Both the position numbers and the translations under genes were made by a program. Source: Alphaproteobacteria bacterium (GTDB lineage: Bacteria; Pseudomonadota; Alphaproteobacteria; VGEJ01). Taken from it: DNA of 7,959 nucleotides. Each line of letters opens with the position of its first letter. Within the stretch, counting starts at the first letter, position 1. The DNA lies in NCBI GenBank assembly GCA_016869335.1, contig VGEJ01000105.1, forward strand, positions 1 to 7,959. Direction: 5' to 3'. Shown here in pieces: positions 1 to 5,936 of the stretch. The notes under the pieces are model-generated. The model did no database searches. It had not been told where the DNA came from and saw only the letters and a list, made by a program, of their open reading frames with translations.

Positions 1-133
1 GCCATGCGGCCTCGCGTCGTTCGTGTCCACATGCATAGGGTGAATCACGAACGCTGCTTCGAGGGAATCCCCATTCTCAAACGGGCTCTCAGCGGTGCCG
101 CCCGGAGGCGGAGAGCGTTGTCGCGATAGAAGT
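1..133. other. Intergenic region downstream of tRNA-Ser
   Basis: I see no convincing gene here. An open minus-strand frame runs through it but reads across the tRNA as well, so it is a by-product of high GC. The stretch holds two inverted repeats. One is an 8-bp perfect pair at 18-25 and 46-53 with a 20-base loop. The other, at 85-116, is a possible terminator for the tRNA and is listed separately. Confidence 0.5.
85..116 (-). terminator. Possible terminator of tRNA-Ser
   Basis: GCTCTC at 85-90 is complementary to GAGAGC at 111-116. A smaller stem, CGCC 99-102 with GGCG 107-110, is nested inside. On the minus strand this hairpin lies about 18 bases past the tRNA-Ser 3' end and is followed by CCGTTT, a poor U-tract. 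It could stop or trim the tRNA transcript, but the short T-run makes intrinsic termination uncertain. Confidence 0.3.
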
Positions 134-224
134 TGGCGGAGGGGATGGGATTCGAACCCACGAGACGCTTTTGGCGTCCACACGCTCTCCAGGCGTGCGC
201 CTTGAACCGCTCGGCCACCCCTCC
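134..224 (-). tRNA. tRNA-Ser (anticodon GGA)
   Basis: This class II tRNA folds completely by eye. The acceptor stem pairs GGAGGGG (224-218) with CCCCTCC (144-138), with discriminator G at 137. The CCA end is encoded in the DNA (136-134). The anticodon stem CACGC/GCGTG encloses the loop CTGGAGA, giving anticodon GGA, which reads UCC and UCU serine codons. The long variable arm (GACGC/GCGTC with a CAAAA loop) is the serine hallmark, and the T-loop GGTTCGAATCC is canonical. Length is 91 nt including CCA. A promoter sits immediately upstream on the same strand. Confidence 0.97.
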
Positions 225-231
225 GCCGCGG

Positions 232-259
232 ACTATAGCCGCGAGGCCTCGCTTTGCAA
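232..259 (-). promoter_or_regulatory. Sigma70-type promoter of tRNA-Ser
   Basis: On the minus strand TTGCAA (259-254, -35) is followed after 16 bases by TATAGT (237-232, -10). The -10 matches 5 of 6 consensus bases and the -35 matches 4 of 6. The -10 ends only seven bases before the mature tRNA 5' end at 224, so transcription would begin at or within a base or two of the tRNA itself, leaving almost no 5' leader. Confidence 0.6.
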
Positions 260-335
260 TCGCGCCCCGGTGCGCCAAAGTGGGCGCCGCGGCCGGCATG
301 GTCTGGCGCGACCGCCACGGAAAGGGCGCGGCCGG

Positions 336-653
336 ATGATCGTGGGGCGCGTGATCGCCTGGTCGCTCGCGATGGTCGGGCTGGTGGCGCTCGTGGCCGA
401 CATCGCGCGCTCGCTCGACGCCGGTCGGCTCATCATCACCCCGCTTGGCGCCGATTGGTACGCGCTCGACCGTGCGAGCCTCGGGCTCCTTCAGGCGGGC
501 ATCCAGCGCTATGTCTGGCCCTACCTGTGGGACCCGGTTATCACAGAGGTGCTGGTGCGCCCGACTTGGCTCGCCTTCGGTGCGCTCGGCGGGCTCGTGT
601 GGCTCATCGTGGTGCTGATCGCACGGCGCCGCCGGCGCCGCGCCAGCTCCTGA
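336..653 (+). CDS. Small two-pass membrane protein, function unknown
   Basis: A 105-residue protein. The ATG at 336 was chosen because the open frame upstream of it reads through the tRNA-Ser region, and an AAAGGG (321-326) lies nine bases before it as a modest ribosome binding site. Two hydrophobic segments are visible: residues about 5-24 (start VIAWSLAMVG) and about 79-97 (LAFGALGGLVWLIVVLIA). Between them is an aromatic, amphipathic stretch with Trp, Tyr and Leu (residues 38-75). The protein ends in six consecutive arginines, so by the positive-inside rule both ends probably face the cytoplasm, with the middle in the periplasm. I do not recognise a named family. Small proteins of this shape occur as conserved hypotheticals in alphaproteobacteria, but I infer no function. 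It stands alone, divergent from tRNA-Ser and convergent with the amidohydrolase. Confidence 0.72.
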   Translation: MIVGRVIAWSLAMVGLVALVADIARSLDAGRLIITPLGADWYALDRASLGLLQAGIQRYVWPYLWDPVITEVLVRPTWLAFGALGGLVWLIVVLIARRRRRRASS

Positions 654-662
654 AAACGACAA

Positions 663-684
663 GGGCGGGCGCGGCGGCCCGCCC
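663..684. terminator. Hairpin between convergent genes, likely terminator
   Basis: GGGCGGGC (663-670) pairs perfectly with GCCCGCCC (677-684) around a six-base loop. It begins ten bases after the stop of the small membrane protein and lies 20 bases beyond the stop of the amidohydrolase. Read on the minus strand, the stem is followed by TTGTCGTTTT, a moderate U-tract, so it fits best as the amidohydrolase terminator. On the plus strand there is no T-run, so bidirectional use is only possible, not shown. Confidence 0.6.
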
Positions 685-704
685 CTGCAACGTGTCCGGC
701 CGGT

Positions 705-2000
705 TTACTCGGCGGCGGCCGCGGTCTTGCGCCGGCGCGCCAGCCGTCGCTCGTCGGGCGCGCGGTGGAACTCGCCGTTCTTCATGACCATGAGGATCTT
801 GTCGATGTCCTGCAGGATCGACACGTCGGCCAGCGGGTCGCCGTCGATCAGCAAGAGGTCGGCGAGATAGCCCGCCTTCACTTGGCCGAGCTCGTCGCCC
901 ATGTGCATGAGCTGGGCGCCGTACATCGTCGCCGCCTTGAGCGAGTCGGCGACGGGGATGCCGTAGAGATCGCGGAAGAACTCATAGTCGCGCGCGTTCT
1001 GCCCGAGCGGGGTCCACGCGAAGCCCCAGTCGCCGCCCGGCAGCACCTTGATGCCGCGCTTCCAGATCTCGTGGATCGTGCGCTTCGAGATCGCGATCTT
1101 GCGCGGCAGGTGCATGCGCTCGACCACCTCCGGCGTGAAGCCCCAGTCCTGGCTCTCGGTCGCCGTCAGCCACGTGCTCGACGGGACGGGGGCGACGAAG
1201 ATCTTGTCCTTCTTCGCCTCGAGCATGTCGAGCGCCTCTTCGTCGGCGAAGTCGCAGTGATAGAGCACGCGCACACCGTGCTTGAGCGCGAGCTTGATCG
1301 CCGGCGCGGCGCGGGTGTGGGCGCACACATCCTTGCCACGGCTCAGCGCGACCTCGCACGCCGCCTGCACCTCGTCCTCGAACATGGTGAGCATCTCCGC
1401 GCGGGCGTGCGGCGTCCCGAACTCGTCACCCGAGATCGTGAGCTTGATCTGATCGACCCCCTCGCGGATCATCTCCCGCGCGACGCGGCGGATCTCGATC
1501 GGGCCATCGACGAAGATGCTGACCGAGTCATGGTGCATATGGAGCTGGCGCGCGTCGGTGAAGTCGCCGGTCACCTGCAGGATCGGCGAGCAGGCCCGGA
1601 GCCGGGGGCCCGGGATGCGGCCGGCGTTGATCTCGTTGCGGATGACAATATCGAGCCGCGGCTTGGCCGAGAATGCCGAATAGACGCTGGTGAAGCCGTA
1701 GTCGAGCACCAGCTTGGCGTTGTGCATCTCGCCCAGGATGTGCTCCTCGGGCGGCGTGTCGCCGGGTTGCGTCAGGTTCGGCGCCGCCATCAGGCTCAGG
1801 TGGCCGTGCGCGTCCGTCAGGCCGGGCATGAGCGTCGCTCCGCCGCCGTCGATCACCTTGGCGCCCTCGCGCGCGATCGCGCCCGAGCGCGGACCGGCGA
1901 CCGCCTTGATCCGGTTGCCCTGCAGCAGCACCTCGCCCGGGTAGGTCTTCTTGCCGGACCCGTCGAGAATCCGCACATTGGTGAAGAGCGTCTGGCTCAT
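705..2000 (-). CDS. Amidohydrolase-family metal-dependent hydrolase
   Basis: A 431-residue cytosolic enzyme of the amidohydrolase superfamily (imidazolonepropionase/prolidase-like, peptidase M38 type). The N-terminal small beta domain (1-60) leads into the first metal-binding motif DAHGH (His65, His67). Lys186 in the segment QIKLTISG is the expected carboxylated bridging lysine. His228 (CAHT) and His248 (YHCDF) are the next ligands and Asp324 (PGGDWGF) the catalytic aspartate, so the set for a binuclear metal centre appears complete. The C-terminus closes with the family signature GYLADLLLIDGDPL (377-390). No signal peptide is seen. The ATG at 2000 has GGAGG at 2006-2010, five bases upstream. 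The family hydrolyses cyclic amides, ureido compounds or X-Pro/X-Arg dipeptides; the substrate cannot be assigned here. It is transcribed alone, divergent from the complex I subunit gene. The lysine- and arginine-rich tail ending in four Ala and Glu is probably disordered. Confidence 0.92.
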   Translation of the reverse strand: MSQTLFTNVRILDGSGKKTYPGEVLLQGNRIKAVAGPRSGAIAREGAKVIDGGGATLMPGLTDAHGHLSLMAAPNLTQPGDTPPEEHILGEMHNAKLVLDYGFTSVYSAFSAKPRLDIVIRNEINAGRIPGPRLRACSPILQVTGDFTDARQLHMHHDSVSIFVDGPIEIRRVAREMIREGVDQIKLTISGDEFGTPHARAEMLTMFEDEVQAACEVALSRGKDVCAHTRAAPAIKLALKHGVRVLYHCDFADEEALDMLEAKKDKIFVAPVPSSTWLTATESQDWGFTPEVVERMHLPRKIAISKRTIHEIWKRGIKVLPGGDWGFAWTPLGQNARDYEFFRDLYGIPVADSLKAATMYGAQLMHMGDELGQVKAGYLADLLLIDGDPLADVSILQDIDKILMVMKNGEFHRAPDERRLARRRKTAAAAE

Positions 2001-2047
2001 AGCCGCCTCCGATCTGAAGCCGTGTTCGCGCGTGCGCGCCTCGAAGA

Positions 2048-2076
2048 ATGCTAATGGCGCTTCGGCGGAGGGTCAA
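2048..2076 (-). promoter_or_regulatory. Promoter of the amidohydrolase gene
   Basis: On the minus strand TTGACC (2076-2071) matches 5 of 6 bases of the -35 consensus. A 17-base spacer leads to TAGCAT (2053-2048), 4 of 6 for the -10. The predicted start near 2041 would give a leader of about 40 bases before the ATG at 2000. The -35 overlaps the GGAGGG on the opposite strand that could serve the upstream start of the NDUFS4-like gene. Confidence 0.5.
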
Positions 2077-2097
2077 CCATGGTTGCCGCCAACAGGA

Positions 2098-2103
2098 TAT
2101 ACT
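2098..2103 (+). promoter_or_regulatory. Possible -10 box for the NDUFS4-like gene
   Basis: TATACT (5 of 6 to consensus) stands out in GC-rich DNA. It would start transcription near 2110, 23 bases before the ATG at 2133. No good -35 is visible at the right spacing (2074-2080 reads CAACCAT), so an activator or a non-canonical -35 would be needed. If real, it lies inside the longer alternative reading frame and supports the shorter start. Confidence 0.3.
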
Positions 2104-2132
2104 GCGCGGACGGTAGCTTGAGCGGAGCCGAG

Positions 2133-2426
2133 ATGGAGGCGCGCATCTTTCGCCCGCCGCGCAGCGTGATGCAGGCGGGGCAGGCCAACACCCGGAGGTG
2201 GCTCCTGGAGTTCGAGCCGCGGGCGGGGCGCGAGATCGACAGCCTGATGGGCTGGACCTCGTCGGCCGACACCGACCAGCAGGTGACGTTGAGCTTCGAT
2301 ACGTGCGAGGAGGCGGTGGCCTACGCGGCGCGCCACGGCATCGCCGTCACCATCGAGGCGGCGCACGAGCGCCGGCCCCGCCCGCGCTCGTACGCCGAGA
2401 ACTTCCGTTACGTCAAGGTGGGTTGA
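2133..2426 (+). CDS. NDUFS4-like accessory subunit of NADH dehydrogenase (complex I)
   Basis: A 97-residue member of the 'ETC complex I subunit conserved region' family, homologous to mitochondrial NDUFS4 (18-kDa subunit). In alphaproteobacteria this protein is a peripheral-arm accessory subunit of NADH:ubiquinone oxidoreductase near the NADH-oxidising module. Family blocks visible in order: ARIFRPPRSVMQAG at the start, WLLEFEP, the core LMGWTSSADT, then a FDTCEEAVAYAARHGI helix and a C-terminal PRSYAENFRY. No membrane segment is present, as expected. I chose ATG 2133 because the family usually begins directly at this block, GGAG (2124-2127) lies five bases upstream, and the upstream extension uses AGG and ATA codons. 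The alternative ATG at 2079 adds 18 residues and has a stronger GGAGGG (2067-2072), so it cannot be excluded. The gene is not in a nuo operon here; tRNA-Arg follows four bases after its stop. Confidence 0.93.
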   Translation: MEARIFRPPRSVMQAGQANTRRWLLEFEPRAGREIDSLMGWTSSADTDQQVTLSFDTCEEAVAYAARHGIAVTIEAAHERRPRPRSYAENFRYVKVG

Positions 2427-2430
2427 GCGA

Positions 2431-2507
2431 GCGCCCTTAGCTCAGGTGGATAGAGCAACAGCCTTCTAAGCTGTGGGTCGCAGGTTCGAGTCCTGCAGGG
2501 CGCACCA
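2431..2507 (+). tRNA. tRNA-Arg (anticodon TCT)
   Basis: A 77-nt tRNA with an encoded CCA end (2505-2507) and discriminator A (2504). The acceptor stem pairs GCGCCCT (2431-2437) with AGGGCGC (2497-2503). The D-arm contains GCTC/GAGC, and the anticodon stem ACAGC/GCTGT encloses CTTCTAA, giving anticodon TCT, which reads AGA arginine codons. The T-arm is GCAGGTTCGAGTCCTGC. It begins four bases after the NDUFS4-like stop codon, with no room for a separate promoter outside that gene, so co-transcription followed by RNase processing is likely. Confidence 0.97.
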
Positions 2508-2545
2508 CACCGGCGCGGCCGGGATGGCGGACGGGCCGACGGGCC

Positions 2546-3694
2546 TCACGCGGGCCGCGAGACGATGCGCGAGCGTCTCGCCTTGAGGATCAGGAACGGC
2601 CGCTCGAAATAGCGGTACGAGAGGGCGGCCAACGCCAGCGTTCCGCCGGCCGCGAGGGTGAGGTACATGGCCCACGCCACGATGGAGGCGGGCTCGCCCA
2701 GAAGCTCGCGCACGGCTAGGATCACGACCATGTGGTAGACGTAAATCCCGTATGAGATCCGTCCCGTCCAGCGCAGCGGCCGGAGCGAGAACACGGCGCC
2801 AGCGCGGCGCGAGCGAAGGGCCAGTACCAGCATCCCGGCCGCGCCGAGGGCGACCACGGGGTAGGTCCACACGAAATCGCCGCCCGCCGGCGTCGGGAAG
2901 GCGAGGAGCAAACCCACCGTGGCGGCGACGATCGCCGCGACGATCGCCAAGTTTGACTTGTCGACCACTGCCGGCAGCGCGATGCCGAGGGCCACGCCGG
3001 CTATGAACGGGTCGAGTCGGCACAGGGTAAAGGTCCAAAGAAGATCCGGCGGCAGCGGCGCGATGAGAACATAAAGGCGCAGCGTCGCGGTCAACAACAG
3101 TACTGCGACGCAGCCTCTCAGAATCACGCCGAGTCGGGCCCGGTACAGGAGCGGCGCCAGGAACGGTATGACGAAGTAGAAATGTTCCTCCATGTTGATC
3201 GTCCAGAGGTGCGCCCAGCTTCCCGCCAGGGACTGGGGAAACACGGCGTATGAGACATTGCCGAAAAAAAGGAGGAACGGAACGAGGTGCTGTTCGACAG
3301 CGGCACCGTAATTGTTCCGGCCGAACCCGAGGCCCGGCAGGGCGAAAAACCCAACGAACAGCATGAGGAAATACAAAGGATAAATGCGTAGGATGCGCCG
3401 CATGAAGAACAGCCTGAGATCGATCCGCCCGAACCGATCGAACTCGCGGCGGAGCAGGAACGTGAAGAGGTAGGCGCTCAGACAGAGGAACAGATCCACG
3501 CCGGCCCAACCGGCGCTGTGCAAGGCGTGCATGATCGCGATCACGGGCCCGGCATCGGCAACGGGCAAGCGCGGCATGTGATTGAGAAAGACCGCCGTGA
3601 CCGCGAGGCAGCGAACGCCATCGAGAGCGGGAAGATACAGGGTATCCCCGTGCCGGGCCGCATTGGCCACCGCGCCGGCATGGGGTTCTGTCAT
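2546..3694 (-). CDS. Acyltransferase 3 family membrane protein (OafA/YrhL type)
   Basis: A 382-residue integral membrane protein of the acyltransferase-3 family, which transfers acetyl or other acyl groups to sugars of lipopolysaccharide, exopolysaccharide, Nod factors or macrolides. The first family box LDGVRCLAVTAVFLNH (residues 24-39) carries the conserved His39. The second (GWAGVDLFLCLSAYLFTFLL, 62-81) and third (MRRILRIYPLYFL, 98-110, with the Arg pair) follow. A WAHLWTINMEEHFYF box (160-174) holds the conserved Glu. About ten hydrophobic segments continue to the C-terminus, as usual, and length is typical for a version without an SGNH domain. The second box reads LCLSAY where the family commonly has FVLSGF. 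The ATG at 3694 lacks a strong ribosome binding site. It lies 69 bases after the dehydrogenase stop on the same strand, so an operon is possible. The acceptor is unknown. Confidence 0.92.
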   Translation of the reverse strand: MTEPHAGAVANAARHGDTLYLPALDGVRCLAVTAVFLNHMPRLPVADAGPVIAIMHALHSAGWAGVDLFLCLSAYLFTFLLRREFDRFGRIDLRLFFMRRILRIYPLYFLMLFVGFFALPGLGFGRNNYGAAVEQHLVPFLLFFGNVSYAVFPQSLAGSWAHLWTINMEEHFYFVIPFLAPLLYRARLGVILRGCVAVLLLTATLRLYVLIAPLPPDLLWTFTLCRLDPFIAGVALGIALPAVVDKSNLAIVAAIVAATVGLLLAFPTPAGGDFVWTYPVVALGAAGMLVLALRSRRAGAVFSLRPLRWTGRISYGIYVYHMVVILAVRELLGEPASIVAWAMYLTLAAGGTLALAALSYRYFERPFLILKARRSRIVSRPA

Positions 3695-3713
3695 GCTCGG
3701 TCCGGGAGAGGCA

Positions 3714-3740
3714 CCCGGCGCGCCGCGCCCGTGCGCCGGG
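3714..3740 (-). repeat. GC-rich hairpin between dehydrogenase and acyltransferase genes
   Basis: CCCGGCGC (3714-3721) pairs perfectly with GCGCCGGG (3733-3740) around an 11-base loop. It fills much of the 69-base gap between two minus-strand genes. On that strand no T-run follows, so it is not a classic terminator. It may attenuate or stabilise a shared transcript, or be incidental at this GC content. Confidence 0.35.
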
Positions 3741-3763
3741 GCCGAGCGGGGGCAGGCGTCACG

Positions 3764-4669
3764 CTAAGGCAGGTCGCGGATGTGGCCGCCGTACCGGGCG
3801 GCAATGAGCTCGGAGAGGCAGGGCATGTGGCGCTCGCCATGGCCATCCTTCCGCATCTGCTGGTAAACGCTTTGCGCGGCGCGCGCCATGACGGTCGGCG
3901 CCCCGATCCCAGCCGCCATCTTAAGGTAGGCGCCCAAGTCCTTGTCGCCGAGCCACAATGCGGCCTGGAACAGGCTCCCGTCTCCGGCCAGAGCCCACGG
4001 CATCATCACGTGCAGCGTGCGGCTGTTGCCGCCGCCCGAGGCGGCGATGTCGTAAAAGGTCCGAAGGTCGATCCCGAGCCGCGCCGCGGCGGCGATCGCC
4101 TCCGCCACGAGCACCGTATTGGAGAGCGAGAGAAGGTTGTTGAGGAGCTTCACGCGGTGGCCGTCGCCGAGCCGCCCGAGCGTGAACACCCGCTCCGAGT
4201 AGCAGGCGATGACAGGCCGCACCCGCTCGACCGCGGCGGGGTCGCCCCCGACCATGCTGTTGAGCTTGGCCTCCTCGGCCTCCTTGGGCGTGCGGTTGAA
4301 CGGCGCATCGACCATGGCAATGCCGCGCTCGGCGAGGCGCACGCCCACCCGCATCGTCGAGTCGGGGTCGGCGGTAGAGGTGTCGACCACGATTTGCCCG
4401 GGCCGCAGCGCCCCGAGCAAGCCGCCGGCGCCGAGCACGACCGCCTCCACCACCGCGCTACTGGGCAGGCACAGGAACACGATGTCGGCCGCGGCAGCGA
4501 GCGCGGCCGGGCTTGCGGCCTCGGTCGCGCCCCGGCGCACGAGGTCATCCACCGGCTGCCGGTTGCGGTGGCCGAGGATGGCGAGCGGATAGCCCCGGGC
4601 GAGGATGTTCTTCGCCGCGCCGTGGCCCATGAGCCCGACCCCGATCCAGCCGATGCGCGGCTCGTCCAT
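3764..4669 (-). CDS. NAD(P)-dependent beta-hydroxyacid dehydrogenase, sulfolactaldehyde-reductase-like
   Basis: A 301-residue soluble oxidoreductase of the 3-hydroxyisobutyrate dehydrogenase/6-phosphogluconate dehydrogenase-like family, of normal length. The N-terminal Rossmann domain shows GWIGVGLMG (7-15). His34, Arg35 and Arg37 (GHRNR) follow beta-2, where a dinucleotide ribose is read, so NADP use is possible. Domain 2 contains catalytic Lys174 in HRVKLLNN and the conserved KDLG (243-246). The substrate motif, DAPVSGG in hydroxyisobutyrate and tartronate-semialdehyde enzymes, here reads DAPFNRT (121-127). Arg126, Lys174, Asn177 and Ser181 match in spacing the residues I recall for YihU, where Arg and Asn/Ser hold the sulfonate of sulfolactaldehyde. 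Other 4-carbon aldehyde reductases share part of this pattern, so the substrate is inference. ATG 4669 has GGAGG at 4677-4681, seven bases upstream. Neighbours on the strand are a broken CqsA-like gene upstream and an acyltransferase downstream. Confidence 0.9.
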   Translation of the reverse strand: MDEPRIGWIGVGLMGHGAAKNILARGYPLAILGHRNRQPVDDLVRRGATEAASPAALAAAADIVFLCLPSSAVVEAVVLGAGGLLGALRPGQIVVDTSTADPDSTMRVGVRLAERGIAMVDAPFNRTPKEAEEAKLNSMVGGDPAAVERVRPVIACYSERVFTLGRLGDGHRVKLLNNLLSLSNTVLVAEAIAAAARLGIDLRTFYDIAASGGGNSRTLHVMMPWALAGDGSLFQAALWLGDKDLGAYLKMAAGIGAPTVMARAAQSVYQQMRKDGHGERHMPCLSELIAARYGGHIRDLP

Positions 4670-4994
4670 GACGCATCCTCCGTGTTCCGTTCCGATGGGC
4701 CGCCGCCCACGGGTGATGAGGAGGTCTTACCCGGTTGGCCGGGAGGGAGCAACGGCCCCGCACCCGACCCCGGCCAGGGACGATGGGACCGGGATCGGGT
4801 TTGGGCGTGCATTACGCCGCAGCCAGGGTACGTGAGCCTAGGGCTAAGGAGGAAGGAGGCCGCGGCGCCGCGCCGAGATCGGAAATGCATGCCTCGGCGA
4901 AGAGAGACGTAGCGGATGTGATCCCACACCCCGTAACTATGAAATCATCCAGGTAGGCCCCCGCGCTGTGCAAAAGTTAGCCTCCTCCAAGGTG
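4670..4994. other. Intergenic/decayed region upstream of the dehydrogenase
   Basis: I see no intact gene in these 325 bases on either strand; the open frames present show no family motifs. The stretch probably contains the eroded 3' part of the CqsA-like gene, since an intact gene of about 390-400 codons would end near 4740-4770. Small inverted repeats occur: CGCCGAG (4871-4877) with CTCGGCG (4893-4899), and CCCGG (4730-4734) with CCGGG (4739-4743), the latter about 60 bases before the dehydrogenase start. A weak promoter-like pair (TTGCTC, 17 bases, TAAGAC on the minus strand) is too poor to call. Confidence 0.5.
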
Positions 4995-5936
4995 TTACGG
5001 TCGTTGCGCGGGTCGCCGGAGCAAACCCACGGTGGTACAGCCGTCGCTCGCCCGGCCAGAGCGGTTGACGTAGGCTTGTGCGCACGCGAGGAAGGTACTT
5101 GCGTGACGGCCGCCGGCGCTCGGGGCGCGCATCGCTCCGCCTCCGCCGCGGCGACGGCAGGTGTGTTGGGGACATGAGCGCGGGCCAAGACAGCGGGGAA
5201 GGGACGGTGCCGGCGGCCGACAGCGCCGCGGTCGAGCCCGACCATGTTGGCGCACTCGTGGCGGCGCTTGCCCGGGCCGAGCGCGTGGCCCGTGGGTGCC
5301 GAGCGAGTGCGCTTCGTCGACCAGGAGGATGCAGCCGTACCGATCGCACAGCGCCGCGACCTCGCGGAGCGGGCAGATGCTGCCGATCGTGCTGTACACC
5401 GAGTCGACGACCACGACGCCGCGGCCGTAGGTCTTGATCTGGCGCTCGAGGTGGTCCGCGTCGTTGTGGCGAAAGTAGTGGGCCGTGCCGCCGCCGGTGC
5501 GCACCCCTTCCCACAGCGACATGTGCGCGCGCACGTCCAGGAAGACCGGGGTTCGCGGTCCGGCGATTGCCTGCAGGAAGCTGAGGTTGGCGCAGTAGCC
5601 CGATTGCACCGCGAGCGTCGCCTCGCAGCGCATGAAGCGGGCGAGGCGGGTCTCGAAGACCGCGCGGTCCGAACGCTCCCACGGGAACACGCCCGACATC
5701 ATGGCGCCGTTCCCCTGTTCCAGGATCGCGTTGATCTGAGCCTGGGAGATCAGCGGATGGCGGGCCAACCCGAGATAGTCGTTGTTGCGAAATTGAAGTG
5801 AACCGCTCGCCGGCGTTCGCCCGATCACGATCGGCGCCTTATACTCGTCACGGTAGTAGGTATCGACCCGGTCGGTCAGAAAAGGCGGTTCAGGGGGCCG
5901 GGGGGCAGGGCCTACCGCAGCCAGATTCTCGGACAT
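4995..5936 (-). pseudogene. CqsA-like alpha-oxoamine synthase, frameshifted and lacking its catalytic lysine region
   Basis: The open frame has 313 codons, but only residues 1-217 (5936-5286) look like a PLP-dependent alpha-oxoamine synthase. The closest relative I recognise is CqsA, which makes the aminoketone precursor of the Vibrio signal CAI-1. Matching blocks in order: FRNNDYLGLARHPLI (49-63), QSGYCANLSFLQ (111-122), AHMSLWEG with PLP-stacking His138 (137-144), VVVVDSVYSTIGSICPL (174-190), and LLVDEAHSLGTHG with Asp207 and His210 (204-216). After that the frame turns into Arg/Pro-rich nonsense. The family's SLAKAF-type lysine motif and C-terminal domain are absent. Shifting one base at about 5283 gives a few more plausible residues (ALGPGKRRHECANMVGLD), then similarity is lost, so more than one lesion is likely. 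A functional full-length gene with sequencing errors is less likely but not excluded. No strong ribosome binding site precedes ATG 5936. Confidence 0.78.

Noticed and set aside
45..662. Minus-strand open frame of about 205 codons
   Set aside because: It runs through the tRNA-Ser and opposite the small membrane protein, and its Arg/Pro/His-rich product shows no family features. It is a GC-driven shadow.
765..2054. Plus-strand open frame of 429 codons opposite the amidohydrolase
   Set aside because: It is antisense to a gene with a complete metal-binding set, and its product is a biased Arg/Val/Asp/His string with no motifs.
2466..3509. Minus-strand 347-codon frame overlapping the acyltransferase
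   Set aside because: It starts inside the acyltransferase in another frame and ends within the tRNA-Arg; its tail is the familiar false translation of a tRNA.
4718..4758. TTGCTC/TAAGAC pair upstream of the dehydrogenase as a promoter
   Set aside because: The 17-base spacing is right but each box matches only three of six consensus bases.
3518..4912. Plus-strand open frame of 464 codons opposite the dehydrogenase
   Set aside because: Same reason: antisense to a well-supported family member, biased composition, no recognisable domain.
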